In this document: positions 46,588-56,796 of the stretch, piece after piece
How the letters are laid out: each line of letters opens with the position of its first letter
How positions within the stretch are numbered: the stretch's first letter is position 1
Program-made: the position numbers and the translations under genes
Notes under the pieces: model-generated
Seen by the model: only the letters and a program-made list of their open reading frames with translations
What the model was told of the DNA's origin: nothing
Databases searched by the model: none
Source of the DNA: Vermamoeba vermiformis
Taxonomy: Eukaryota > Tubulinea > Echinamoebida
Length of the DNA stretch: 56,796 nt
Assembly: GCA_045837725.1 (NCBI GenBank)
Contig: JBEWZL010000128.1
Span: 1-56,796 of the forward strand
Reading direction: 5' to 3'

Positions 46588-48324
46588 TTATTTCGCTAGC
46601 ACATCTCGTACAAGCTTTACATGTTCGAACGGAATGATATCGAATTGGCTTAAATGAACGAAGAAAGAATTGAATTCCTCCATGTTTCGTGAAGTAGTGC
46701 CGTGCTGATGCCTGTCCCAGTGATAGTGCAAGAGAGATGCATTGGCATTGCACAGCGAAGGTATGATACGTCGTGCGAGACTGGCAGCAGTGAGCGGCCA
46801 AGCGTGAGGCACAGCATGTTGAATAGTTACGTCGTCTGGATGGATCCAAATGTCTGCGAGATAGGCCTGAAAGGGATGCGTACGTTTCTGAGTTTTGCTG
46901 GTCCATTGCTTTGGCTTGTACGGCGAGTCACGCCCAAACCAAGCACCTCCCTTGCAGAAGGTGTGTACTGCAAAGTTGTCGTCGTAAGTGTCTTGGTACC
47001 ACAGTGATTTGATCACGGGCATAAGAATTAAGTTCAATAGTCTGCGCGTGAACTGATGAATGAGTCCAATTGGTGACTTCTTTCTTTGCTTTTTTGATAG
47101 CTGCAGTCTAAATGGACTTGGGTTCGGCGTAATACTGCCCCACATATTGCCCGTGAAATTCCATTCGTGGCCTCTAACAACGTACTTCGCATTGCCCTCT
47201 GCGCGTTCAATGCGACTCCGAAACTGTTGATAGTCAGGCACTGCAATATCTAGCGGCTGAATTAACTTGTCGCTGAAAGATTGAACGAGCTTCATGAAGT
47301 CGGAAACTTCATTGTGTTTCACATTCAAAGCTCGAAAAAGTGCAGAACTTTGGCTATTGATTGTGGCATCCACGTCGAATAAACATTGTTGTTGAATATT
47401 AATCGTTCTATTCCATTGAAATTCATGAAAGAATCGTGGCCTCGGCAAGTTTTGTGTAAGATTAGTCGCCGATTCAGCCGTATTTGCTGCAATAATATCT
47501 TTGACCATTGATCGTGCACTACTAATCGCCTCTTCAATAGTTGTAACATGAAACCAATCAAACACGTGAGAAATATAATCCATGGGACCTCCCGCGTAAT
47601 ATGATTTCCAAATAAATATGCCACTGATCGAGTTCTCTCCAACCAACCGAAATATCACGTGATAGATCACGTAGTCGTCAACGTACAAACAGAAATTGAT
47701 GACTGTGTAGGGTTCGCTGATCCATTTGCTAACTTTTTGTGTACCAACGCAGTAATTTGGACCAACGGACTTGAAGTGCCAGAGAAGAGTTGCTAGCTCA
47801 GGGTACGTTTTGTAGAGCTCATCTATGAAGTCGCGATGAAATTTCAAGTACGCCCGGTCATTGTTCTTTCGTTTTAGTGCTGCCGATGTCCAGTACCAGG
47901 CACGCGTGATGTACTCCCAAAATGTCGTTGATACGGTAGCGCTCTTATTGTCATATAAATAAGCTCCATAAGTCTTGTCCGAAATTTCCAACAGTTCGCT
48001 GGGAACGCACAGCGCTTGCGAGCAATAAAAAGTGCGCCAGAATGAGCTGCTGCCGATAAATTTGCAAAAATACGAGCTCGTTGTTCTAAACGTGAGAATT
48101 GCTGGCAGATCCGTCAAGTTCAAAATTGATTGAAGGATCTCGGTAGGCATGTCTGCCAAGTAATTGAATCCTCCATCGCTTTCATGCCAACAGTGGCTGA
48201 TTTCAGGGACTAAATTGACTGCAATAGATTTTTCTCGGCTCAGTGCCTTTTGTTCTCGATTTCTTGCGGTGCACGTCAATCGCATGTTAGCGAAATATTC
48301 GAGCGTTGTATTCTCGTCCAACAT
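46588..48324 (-). CDS. Intronless F-box protein, about 578 residues
   Basis: One long ORF from ATG 48324 (MLDENTTLEYFANMRLTCTA) to the stop at 46588. The frame is open upstream to a TAG at 48364. The F-box lies about residues 50-95: FNYLADMPTEILQSILNLTD, then LPAILTFRTTSSYFCKFIGS and SSFWRTFY. A unique mixed alpha/beta region follows, rich in aromatic residues: FHRDFIDELYKTYPELATLL, INFCLYVDDYVIYHVIFRLV and GIFIWKSYYAGGPMDYISHV. The early part recalls SUKH/SMI1-like layouts found behind some F-boxes, but I cannot prove that. Lacking introns in an intron-rich neighbourhood, it may stem from retroposition or be a young duplicate. Confidence 0.72.
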   Translation of the reverse strand: MLDENTTLEYFANMRLTCTARNREQKALSREKSIAVNLVPEISHCWHESDGGFNYLADMPTEILQSILNLTDLPAILTFRTTSSYFCKFIGSSSFWRTFYCSQALCVPSELLEISDKTYGAYLYDNKSATVSTTFWEYITRAWYWTSAALKRKNNDRAYLKFHRDFIDELYKTYPELATLLWHFKSVGPNYCVGTQKVSKWISEPYTVINFCLYVDDYVIYHVIFRLVGENSISGIFIWKSYYAGGPMDYISHVFDWFHVTTIEEAISSARSMVKDIIAANTAESATNLTQNLPRPRFFHEFQWNRTINIQQQCLFDVDATINSQSSALFRALNVKHNEVSDFMKLVQSFSDKLIQPLDIAVPDYQQFRSRIERAEGNAKYVVRGHEWNFTGNMWGSITPNPSPFRLQLSKKQRKKSPIGLIHQFTRRLLNLILMPVIKSLWYQDTYDDNFAVHTFCKGGAWFGRDSPYKPKQWTSKTQKRTHPFQAYLADIWIHPDDVTIQHAVPHAWPLTAASLARRIIPSLCNANASLLHYHWDRHQHGTTSRNMEEFNSFFVHLSQFDIIPFEHVKLVRDVLAK

Positions 48325-48363
48325 TTCTTCCAAAATGCGTGGCTCGGCAGCAAAATCTGGCGG

Positions 48364-49246
48364 CTAATTAATAATGCATATAAAGATACGTGTTATGCAA
48401 GAAACATACTTCCTAAAGGCAGATCTACTTTTCTCATTGGCATTTTTGCGATGTAGCTGATCCATTCGAGAAGCAAATCGTCCGGCGTCTCCGAATCCTC
48501 TGACCGTGATATTAGCTTCTATGAGCGATAATTCAAATTTATATGTACCTCCAATTCGCAGAACATGGAGCTCGATGCAATGGATTTTTAATGTCGATAA
48601 TAATGTTCGTTGCAGGTTTGCATCAAGAGAGAAATCTAAAACCAACTTCTTTATGTCCGTATAAGCCACCAATAATTCATTGATTTGACTGAGCAGTCGA
48701 GCGCTATCCTCTGGTGAGAAACTGCCGCCTCGGATGCCGAATCCTTCGAGCTTAATGTTTCGTACTATTAGAGCATTGATAACTCGTACTAATGGTTCGA
48801 TAATATCGGATGGTAGATCCGTATGGTACGGGTAACGAATGTAAAGGTGTGATAAGGAGCTGTTACGCAGAAGGTTCTCACACAACAGATCGAGTAACTC
48901 TGTTTGTTGGGCAGGATTCAATTTATCTGAAATTTCTATAGTGGCATTAATAGATATTACTAAGATTTTTTTTTTTTATGCGCACATACCTAGCTCTAAA
49001 TATTGAACATTGTCCGATTTGGCCAATCCGTCAATTAACTTAAAATTATGGTTGAAGCTGGGCCAGCCCTGCACTGTTTGAGAGCACTATATTAATACGA
49101 TAAATATTCTAATAATGATTAAAAAATTAAATAAAATTACCATTTGTTTTCCATTTCGTTCGTGTATTAATGTAATAATCAGCTAATGCTTCATCATTGA
49201 CCGTGACTTTGTCAAAGTCTATCCAGCCGTAGGTGCCAAACTCCAT
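48364..49246 (-). CDS. LRR-like protein or N-terminal part of a split gene
   Basis: Three exons. The start is placed at ATG 49246 (MEFGTYGWIDFDKVTVNDEA), although coding-like sequence (SFKILGWAFLDRSRLFLFTD) runs further up to about 49345 with no ATG. Exon 2 (VQGWPSFNHNFKLIDGLAKS, then DNVQYLEL) and exon 3 (NPAQQTELLDLLCENLLRNS, SLSHLYIRYPYHTDLPSDII, YTDIKKLVLDFSLDANLQRT) are leucine-rich in an LRR-like way. The end is uncertain: the TAG at 48364 lies in a 46-base intron-like stretch (gtatgt...attag), and the next F-box gene starts 40 bases on in the same frame. Splicing that intron gives another short tail. It may belong with the F-box gene. Confidence 0.5.
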
Positions 49247-49415
49247 GGTAGCGTTGTCGGTAAACAGAAATAATCGAGATCGATCCAAGAAAGCCCAACC
49301 CAAAATCTTGAAGGAGGCAATTCCACCAATAATCCAAGAATTAAATACCTACGTCATATAACTCGAGCGTGTTGGTTCTCAACCGTTTATTTACACAAAA
49401 GAAATTGAGTTCTTT

Positions 49416-52400
49416 CTAAAACACTTCCTTTCTGAAATAGAATTGCGTCCCTGAAGTTTTGCTGTGCTTTCGGCAATGAACCTGAAGGGATTTGGCTAAC
49501 GCACTTGGCCCGCAGAAGAATACACCAATGTCTACAAAAATATTTGGATCAGATCGGTTTAATTTTGGGTAATTTATAACTTACTTTCGTTTGGATAGAG
49601 TTCCTGCATATAGTTGAAAATAATATCGAACTTTGGTCTGCCCCAATAAGTCTTTGATTTCAGACCAGTAACGATGTCTTTCGACTGCTTGTTGTACTCT
49701 TGTTCGAGGCCGTAATGCAGCAGTGTGGATCTCAAATCGTTTTTGTTGAACGTGCTCGTCAAGAACGTGTTGACTTCCAAGAAATCACTCGCGTTTTGTT
49801 TCTGCAAGTCACTCAGCAGCTCGCCAAACCATTGGAAGGAATCTTGTTCGCGTGTGATCCAATAAAAATGGACTTTTTTCAACTTGAGCTCGTTTTCTGT
49901 GTCGTTCTCGAGTCTGTACCGAATGTGTTTTAAGATTGATGCGAACGGCGTAACGCCTAAAAGTGCATAGTTAGGTATGACCGGTAACGTGTGCTAACAA
50001 TCTTACCAATGCCAGTGCCGATCAACATCACGTGCTCGTAATCAAACACGTGCTCACTAGCCGAGCCAAACGGTCCGTCAACATAGAGCCGTGGTGTCTT
50101 CTTCTCCTTAGTGCAGTAATCGTACAGCTTCTTGGTCCAATTGCCGAGGGACTGCAACATGTTAGAGCTATTAGCTACGATATTGAAAGCTTACTCTAAT
50201 GTGCACGGAGATGTAGGGCTCTTCAGGGCAAGAAGTCAGAGTGAACGGGTGCCACTCGAACTTGGACAGATCGGGACTGTTCAAGAAAATGTATTGACCT
50301 GACTTGTACTTCCAAGTGTCCGTGGGCTTGCTCATGTGTAAGCGGAGCACTTTAGCGGGCAGTGGCGTTGCCTGCAGATAATTATTAGTTCTAGCCAGCA
50401 CGAGCACGAGGTTCGCTCACCGATTCTAGGGTGACTCTCTGCTTAGCACGCACAATTCGAATGATTCTTTCCACGAGATAAATAGTGCCGAAGAACACGA
50501 ACCACTTGTAGTACTCTGGAGGCTGAAGCACTGCACCAGTACCTGCAATAATGTTAACTATTGGAGCACTCTTGTCTTGTTTTCATACCGTGTGCAATCA
50601 GCAGGGCGTAAAATACGATGAACAAGTGGTGCGTGTACCAAAATCGTTCGAAGTTCTCTGCACGATATTTTCTGATGGCACAGACGTACATAATGATCAT
50701 GACGCAAATCAAAATGTGGCCAGTGATGCCTGCAATCTTCGCGTACGTGATTTGCCAGAACTCGAGACCAGCGTATTGTGGCACGACCGGTGCAACAACC
50801 TCTGCTGGTGCTGCAGCCGCACGTGCATTGGTGATGTAGTGTGCGACACTGCACGTTGTATTAGCGCTGTAAGGGCAAGATACGGACACTTACACATGAC
50901 CTATAGTGGCGCCTATGATCACATAAGCGATGCAACGATGGAACAGAATGTTTTTATCGAGGGGCACAATGTCTTTGACCCACGTCGACCGTAGCCTAAT
51001 TGCGCTAATTAATGTGTGTCGGTGGGTAATATTAATAAGACGTACGCAGTTAAAAAGTTCCTGCAGACCATCAGCAGTAGAAGGCACGTGTCAATTATAA
51101 GCACATGTGCAAAGCCTCGAGAGATAGGCACACTCCAGCCAATAGTTTGAACTAACTCGTTGCGTTGAATATAAATAACTACGCGTAACGTTAGTTAAAT
51201 AAGAGGTAAGTCAAAATCAAATCCGCGCCAAAATATCATTTGTCTGTTGCTTACTTAAAAACTTCCACAGGAAGAACCCAATATTTAACAAAATGAAGAA
51301 TAGAATAGCTGTAAAGTTGGGCCATTCTGTTTTGAAGTAAGAACGCACAGCCCGCTAAAAAGATCAAGGTTAGTAAAACAGAGATCTTTAAAATGATATT
51401 TATACCGATAATTACCAAAGGCGCAATTGGATAAATTTATATACATTTTAGAAAATTTTAATTAATATTATTCAACGATGTAACTTACGCATCCAGTTCG
51501 TTTTCTTTTCTTGATCGCAGGTTGTTTGTAGTACTGCGGATAATAATTCTCGTCTTCATCCTCAGCTCTATATCTTTTAGGCAATCGATGTTTCTTCTTT
51601 TTCTGTTGAGCTCCGTTCTCTTCGTTCTGTTCTGGATTTTTGTTTGGCACGTCTATGACGACTTCTTGCCTGCGATCCAACGAGTGTCGAGCCTGATGAT
51701 GCGAGGTAAGTACACCGATCGATAACTATAGAAATTGTGATAGCATACTGATTCAATGGAAGCACGTCGCTGATCAATTCTTTCGACCAAATCGTTCATA
51801 TTCGCGTCTTTCGTATTATCTTTTGAAATTGTCATCTCGCCAACATTTTTGCTTCCCAAATAACCTGTTAAAGTGCATTAATATATGATTAGCTTTCTAG
51901 CAAGAGGTAGTCGTACCAAGCATGGCAGTCTTGAACTCTTCGTAACTAATAGATTTATCTTGATTGGTGTCCATCTTATCGAATACATTCTTAATAACTT
52001 GTTCGATCTGTTCTTCATCTAATTTTAAATCGTTTTCGACCAGACTGGCGCGAATAATGTGATTGATGTTGTCGTAAGTTAACACTCCGTTATTATCGGT
52101 GTCGTACAGCTTGAAGGCAACTAAGTAAGGGTTAGATAAAATGATTAGTGAGATTAATATTACGCACATAATATCTTCTTTTCAATGTCATCTTTTGGGT
52201 TCAACATCTCGAGCCACAAAAGAAAGTCCTTCAAGTTCACTGCTTCGACTTCTTCATCGTACGACACCGAGTCAGACGAGTTGCTACGCGATCTGCTTTC
52301 TGTACATGTACTAATTAGGCAATGCTGTCTCACTTATGCAACCAGGAATTTCGCGTGGTAAATTGATGGGTTCGAATTCTTCGTTAAATTTCAGCGTTTT

Positions 52401-53070
52401 TCGTGTGGCGTTGAAATTAATGATAAACTGAATCAAATTAACTTACGCATCGTTGTTTCTTTCGCTGGCTTGCCTTCTGAAGCCTTGGACTTCGAGGAGC
52501 GTGACTCATCCAAACTTCTGCGACCTGAGAAGATGTTCTCTCGCTCTGGCGATCTCGTTTCATCCATGCTCAACCTTTCTCTGATAGGTTCTTCACGAGT
52601 GGGTCTTTGGTTAGTGTTGCTTTGTCCCGCGCTTGGATGATCCTTGTTCGCGTCCGCAGTAGCCACGAAAGACGAGACTTTAAGTTTATTTTTGCCAACA
52701 TGGACACTAATAGTCAAGTAAGTCAACAAATAATTAGAAATATTTGAGCGTACCGAAATATTGCGGGCTGTTTAAAGAGATCGAACAAGCGATCGACGTA
52801 GAAGTTGTTTTTTAATCCAAAGAATTTCTTAAAGCCTTCTTTGTCAACCCATTCTTCAGTAATGCCAGCGTCGACAGCTTTTTGATAATTTTCTAGAACA
52901 TTTTCCACGGATTCAGGAGAGGCTACAAATTTTTTATTGTTAAAACATTTAAATTATTGTCAAATCATTTTTTTATTACCTCCTTGACTTTCATAAAACG
53001 CAATTAGCTCTTGTCTTTTGTCATAGACCTTTCGGTTGGGAGGCTTGCTATTTTTTCGTTTTTTTTCCAT
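49416..53070 (-). CDS. EF-hand NADPH oxidase (NOX5/NoxC type)
   Basis: About 15 exons, ATG 53070 (MEKKRKNSKPPNRKVYDKRQ) to TAG 49416. The N-terminal EF-hand region has KEGFKKFFGLKNNFYVDRLF, a Ser/Arg/Glu-rich insert (about 52440-52680), then two calcium loops: DTDNNGVLTYDN (weak at position 12) and DTNQDKSISYEE (canonical). A Lys/Arg-rich stretch precedes the membrane part. Haem-ligand histidines fit the family: FHRCIAYVIIGATIGH gives H-x13-H, and THHLFIVFYALLIAH gives the second pair. The FAD motif is HPFTLTS. NADPH motifs are GTGIGVTPFAS, HFYWITREQDSFQWF and GVFFCGPSALAKSL, and the C-terminus is GTQFYFRKEVF. It moves electrons from NADPH through FAD and two haems to O2, making superoxide, gated by calcium. 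Confidence 0.9.
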
Positions 53071-53354
53071 GATCTGCGCTGTGGTGGTGAAGCGTAGTTC
53101 TACAACAAAGTAATTTCCATTCAGTTTTTTAAGCGCGAGCCATACGTTATTTATTCCTTTTTTAATCACCACACGTGTTTTGGCGTTGTACTAAAATGGC
53201 AAAAAATCTCTCGCACGTGCCTTTTTGCTGTCTGATTTCAGAATTAGTAAGTGAGTACGTAAAGTCAAATAACAGAAACGCAGATCAACGTAAAGATAGT
53301 CATTTATTGCGCATCAGAGCGTCAATTAATTGGCCAAGAGATCTCCGAGTCTTC

Positions 53355-53757
53355 TTACGATTGCTCGTCGTCGAGTTGTCCAGAGCGAGCGTAATGTTCT
53401 TCTTTGGGCACCTCATTGTGCGTAAACGCGTCGGCAAGTTCTTGGGGATCTACGTCCGTATCTGAATTTTCGGTAAATATCGAAAAATTATTTATAAATC
53501 TACAATGCAAGCTACGCACCTAATACGCCTCCCCAATTTGCTTTGCCATTTCCACTTTTCTTTACTTCACCAATCGGTCTTCCATTTCTCGAGACATGAC
53601 GATCCATTTCTTTCTTCGTTTGCTTTCCCGGGACATGAGGGTTCGGATTTTTCTTATCTTAAATTAAAAAAACCTTAGTAATTGGTATACACTTGCACGC
53701 AAATAGTAAACCCTTACGGTGAGTATTTTCTTTGGCAAAGTCAGGTTCCGCTTGCAT
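53355..53757 (-). CDS. SERBP1/HABP4 (PAI-RBP1)-like small basic protein
   Basis: Three exons: ATG 53757 (MQAEPDFAKENTH); KNPNPHVPGKQTKKEMDRHV, then SRNGRPIGEVKKSGNGKANW with GGVLG; and DTDVDPQELADAFTHNEVPK, then EEHYARSGQLDDEQS, with TAA at 53355. The DRH-x-SRNGR...EVKKSGNGKANWG block matches the core of the HABP4/PAI-RBP1 family (DRxSGxGR...KRGGxGxxNWG). Members such as yeast Stm1 and human SERBP1 bind ribosomes, often idle ones, and mRNA. At about 95 residues it is much shorter than the animal proteins, keeping the core motif and an acidic tail. Probably cytoplasmic and ribosome-associated. Confidence 0.72.
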
Positions 53758-53986
53758 TTTTGTCGAGCAAATATACGCGCTTATGTTGTTGTTTCAAGTT
53801 TAGATTACAATTGTATTGATGTTCTGATTTTAAGATTGAGCTACAGAGTTTTATCAAGAATTTGATCGAAATTCATACATTTTTTGAAGTAATCGTGTTT
53901 GGATGATGATGATCTGATTGAATCCATGGCTTTAAACGGATCAATAATGTTATTTATTTACAAAATAAATTAAAAATCAGGCGATC

Positions 53987-55485
53987 TTACTCTGCATTAA
54001 CGAGAAGAGCAGAAAACCATTCGCTAATTACACGATCGATCCAGACAGGTTTCGTAGGCCATAATCCGTCGCTGAAACTGACATGACCGCCTTTGTTCGT
54101 CACTGCAATTACCAAGTTTGGATTATTTGTGTGCTTGGGAATGGCTTCAGGATCAATCAAAGGATCGTCGATCGCGTTGACAAGTAATGTTGGGATCGAA
54201 ATATGATCTAAGCGCTGATGGCAACACGCGTCACGGTAATAATGATCTGGCGTCTCGTAGCCGTACAGCTTGCACGTGACATGCTCGTCAAATTGTCTCA
54301 TTTTCCGCAGCTATAAATTGTGCACGTGTCAGATCAACTCCACAGCAATATTATGTTGAAATTACTTACCGAGACTACTTTTTCAAATTCAATGTCAAAG
54401 TGTTGACTCAAAATGTGTCTCTGACGCGTTATAGTTCGAATACTATCACGCGTCAATTTGATGTCGTAGAAGGGCTTCTTTGGCACGATTACTGCTGACT
54501 TTTCGAATTCATACGGATTAGACACGGAAACTGCACCCGAGAGCGGTGTATTTAAGCCTTCTTCGCCCAGGTATTTGACCTGTAAGGTGCATTAGATAGT
54601 GCACTTTTAGGGATTGCGTTGTGCGATGCGGAACTCACTAATAGCTGACTTCCTAACGAAAAACCTGCTGCAAATATCTTGTTCTCAGGGTATTTATCTC
54701 GCAGCCAATTAATCACGTGACGCACATCGTCGGTGTGAGCGGCATTGTAAAGTCTTGGCGTCTAGGCAGAAAATTGATGAGCAAACGCCAATTGCAAATC
54801 TTTTTTGGTGGAGGATCATGTTAGATATCGTTATATTTACGGTACCTTTAGTTCCAACCCGTTTGTGCCTCGGTAAGTAAAAGCAGCGCATTGAACTGGC
54901 ACCTTCAACTGCTGATGCAAGTTAATGGCACATTGGCAAATATATCCCGAGTTCGAATGACCGTTCAATCCTATGATATTTTGATGGGTGAGAAAACTCC
55001 GCATTGGGGAAACGAGATCTTACCTGGAAAGAATATTACGATAGCAGTGTTGGAATCCATTGGTCGCTCAGACAAAATGTACCAATCAACTCCTACTATT
55101 CCTCCATCGTGTAAATCAACAATCTCTCTGCCGGCAAAATTATAAAATGTCCGAGAAAGTGGGAATTCGAAAGATATTACCGTTTCTTGCGTAAATTCAT
55201 ATCGGGTCGTAGAATAGACCCAATAATTGTCATGATGTGACTGTTGTGCGCCCATATAGTCGGTTTATAATAAGTGAGAAGGGTTTTGCACTGGGATCCC
55301 AAAATGAAAATTAGTTTATTAGCTTTAGCGAAGTCTAATTTACTTACTGCTTGCAAATAGCGAAGGTTTTTATTAGTTTCTAAATATATAAGCTTCGGGC
55401 GCTTGATAACCCGCAAATAATAATCCAGAATGTAGATGGCGACAAAAAAGAATGAAAAGCGTCTTAGCGTTCTAAACCAACTCAT
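53987..55485 (-). CDS. Membrane-anchored alpha/beta hydrolase of the ABHD1/ABHD3/YheT family
   Basis: Six or seven exons from ATG 55485 (MSWFRTLRRFSFFFVAIYIL, an N-terminal membrane anchor) to 53987. Family marks in order: KPTIWAHNSHIMTIIGSILR, EIVDLHDGGIVGVDW, TAIVIFFPGLTGNS (oxyanion turn), NKIFAAGFSLGSQLLVKYLG with nucleophile Ser in GFSLGS, NAIDDPLIDPEAI with the acid Asp, and NKGGHVSFSDG with the His. ABHD3 cleaves phospholipids with medium-chain or oxidised acyl groups, and yeast relatives act as lipid esterases; the same kind of role at the ER is likely. The length is normal for the family and the triad is complete. Confidence 0.88.
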
Positions 55486-55769
55486 TCTCGAGTTAATAGT
55501 CAACTAACATACATAAATAACGAGTTGTGGCCGCTGGTGTTCGGTCGGGTTAACAACTGAAAATGATTTTCGGGTCTCAACAAAACATTTGGGCGAGATC
55601 GCGATCAGAACAGCTCAAATCTGCACAACCGTGTAATTGAATAAGCTAAGTTGTTTAAAATTTGCTTTCTAATTCTATTAGACGCTGATCGTCTAATATG
55701 AGCATGTAAAAGCCGGGTTTTTTCCAAGCAGATATTTTTAGTGTTTCTTTTCATGAGCCAACAAAGCAA
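55486..55769. promoter_or_regulatory. Divergent promoter region of the ABHD and GH125 genes
   Basis: 284 bases between two start codons facing away from each other. AT-rich; no ORF other than the short upstream ORF at 55753. Confidence 0.45.
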
Positions 55770-55776
55770 ATGTTGA
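55753..55776 (+). promoter_or_regulatory. Seven-codon upstream ORF overlapping the GH125 start
   Basis: ATG 55753 to TGA 55774-55776. It overlaps ATG 55770 in another frame and would be met first by a scanning ribosome, so it may damp translation of GH125. Confidence 0.4.
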
Positions 55777-56796
55777 CTAAGAACAGCTTATTAGTTGCGT
55801 TGTACATTTGTTTGCTAAACGCAGTTTTTGCAAGCAAAGGATCTGGTAAGTACCACAGCCTGTCAAAAAATCTTTGCTCATCTGCTCTTTTAATCCTGAA
55901 AATAGCGTGAATATTAATTAAATAATTATGTATTATTTTCTGACTGTTGATTATTAGAATTGTTGCATAACAATCGTCCGCCAGTCAACGAAAGAAAATT
56001 TATTAGCACCGCAATAGAAACAGTTATTAATCAGGTAAAGCTATCTATAATCTTACGTTATTACTCCGTACTTAATTATTTGCGCTAGACCTCGTCGAAG
56101 ATGGTCGATCCATACTTAGCGTTCTTGTTTGGGAATTGCTACCCCAATACTCTGGACACAACAGTTGAATATAGCGTTGATCCTAAGACCAATCGCCCAG
56201 ACACGTGCGTTTCAGCATTAAATTTAGATGTCGAGCTCACGTTAGATCAGATTTGTTATTACCGGTGACATTCCCGCAATGTGGCTGCGAGACTCCTCCG
56301 CACAGGTGTTACCTTATGTGCCTTATGCCAATCAAGACCCACACTTACAGGTGAGACTAGCGCAGCGTGTGCTGAAGAGCTAACTTAATTTTAGAACATG
56401 TTGCGCGGTGTGATTAATCGTCAAGTACGCTCGGTCAATATCGATGTTTATGCCAATGCATTCAATTTTAATGAAAGCACTGCCGGCCACTTGGTAAGAG
56501 TTATCATTTGAATGCTGCCAATTCTAACTGTGTCGCAGGATGATCACCGAATTCCACCGATGACTCCGAAGTTATGGGAAGGAAAATACGAACTGGATAG
56601 CTTGGCTTGGGTAAGTATAGATTCCTAAGCATAATAGTCATGTCTAATGTTTTTATAGATGTTGCGATTATCAGCTGAGTATTACGAAGTGACTCGGGAC
56701 AGCTCAATGTGTTCAGATCCAGAGTGGAAAAAAGCTTTGTGGAGAATTATTGAGGCACGTAATAGATATTACTAGGAGTGTATAAGCTAATTTTAT
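55770..56796 (+). CDS. Glycoside hydrolase family 125 protein (partial, 3' end off the window)
   Basis: ATG 55770 opens a signal peptide ([20 protein letters not shown], then ASKGS). Seven exons are visible: [97 protein letters not shown] and [17 protein letters not shown]. [15 protein letters not shown] and the KYELDSL segment are the GH125 hallmarks. The family cleaves non-reducing alpha-1,6-linked mannose by inversion; known members are bacterial and fungal, and the fungal ones are secreted or in the secretory route. It would trim mannans or N-glycans. The rest of the catalytic domain lies beyond the window. Confidence 0.88.

Noticed and set aside
47325-47642. Minus-strand ORF in another frame of the intronless F-box gene
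   Set aside because: It overlaps the long F-box ORF and has no character of its own.
50551-50994. Plus-strand 147-codon ORF
   Set aside because: It is antisense to NADPH oxidase exons whose motifs are unambiguous.
53175-53465. Plus-strand 96-codon ORF
   Set aside because: It runs antisense across the last exon of the SERBP1-like gene and a promoter.
1-56796. Transposons, virus-like elements, CRISPR arrays, rRNA
   Set aside because: No terminal repeats, polymerase, integrase, transposase or capsid motifs, spaced repeats or rRNA-like blocks were seen on either strand.

Overview
The window is nuclear DNA of a protist with a compact, intron-rich, AT-leaning genome. Genes lie on both strands with roughly 40 to 700 bases between them. 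Most are split by many short introns (about 45-120 bases) that begin GTAAGT or GTACGT and end in TAG or CAG. TAA, TAG and TGA all act as stops. The gene set is eukaryotic: a PPP4R1-type HEAT protein, a RalGAP beta-type protein, an EF-hand NADPH oxidase, a SERBP1/HABP4-like protein, an ABHD1/3-type hydrolase, GH125, a secreted MACPF protein and many F-box/ankyrin proteins. This suits a free-living amoeboid protist, and Amoebozoa is my best guess. I cannot name the species. I see no transposon, virus-like element, CRISPR array, tRNA or rRNA.

Layout. 1-2013 (-): F-box/helical-repeat gene running off the left edge. 2261-6703 (-): large type I membrane protein. 6848-7432 (-): coiled-coil protein. 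7640-9101 (-): F-box joined to a degenerate AAA ATPase domain. 9722-10956 (+): a small proline-rich ORF and a Cys-rich secreted ORF with an in-frame stop. 11174-11868 (-): TPR protein. 12067-18444 (+): RalGAP beta-like gene. 18738-19837 (-) and 20462-22786 (+): two divergent F-box genes. 23322-23744 (+): small ubiquitin-like-sized protein. 23912-28687 (+): ankyrin/F-box/WD40-like protein. 28939-33905 (-): F-box/LRR/ankyrin protein. 34062-35568 (-): protein with a true ubiquitin domain between two ubiquitin-like modules. 35926-37731 (-): MACPF protein. 38404-41168 (-): mitochondrial acyl-CoA synthetase. 41364-41591 (+): small membrane protein. 42915-46279 (+): PPP4R1-like. 46588-48324 (-): F-box protein. 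48364-49246 (-): LRR-like ORF. 49416-53070 (-): NADPH oxidase. 53355-53757 (-): SERBP1/HABP4-like. 53987-55485 (-): ABHD hydrolase. 55770 to the right edge (+): GH125.

The main theme is ubiquitin and SCF biology. Seven F-box genes, each with a different partner module (helical repeats, pseudo-AAA, ankyrin, beta-rich domain, ankyrin+WD40, LRR+ankyrin, unique domain), share 57 kb with a ubiquitin-domain fusion protein and a second candidate ubiquitin-like protein. The likely reading is a set of fast-changing substrate receptors for cullin-RING ligases. A second theme is the cell surface and defence: the type I membrane protein, the MACPF protein, the Cys-rich secreted ORF and the Ca2+-regulated NADPH oxidase. 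Exon joins were worked out by eye from frames and splice signals, so individual boundaries may be off by a few bases.
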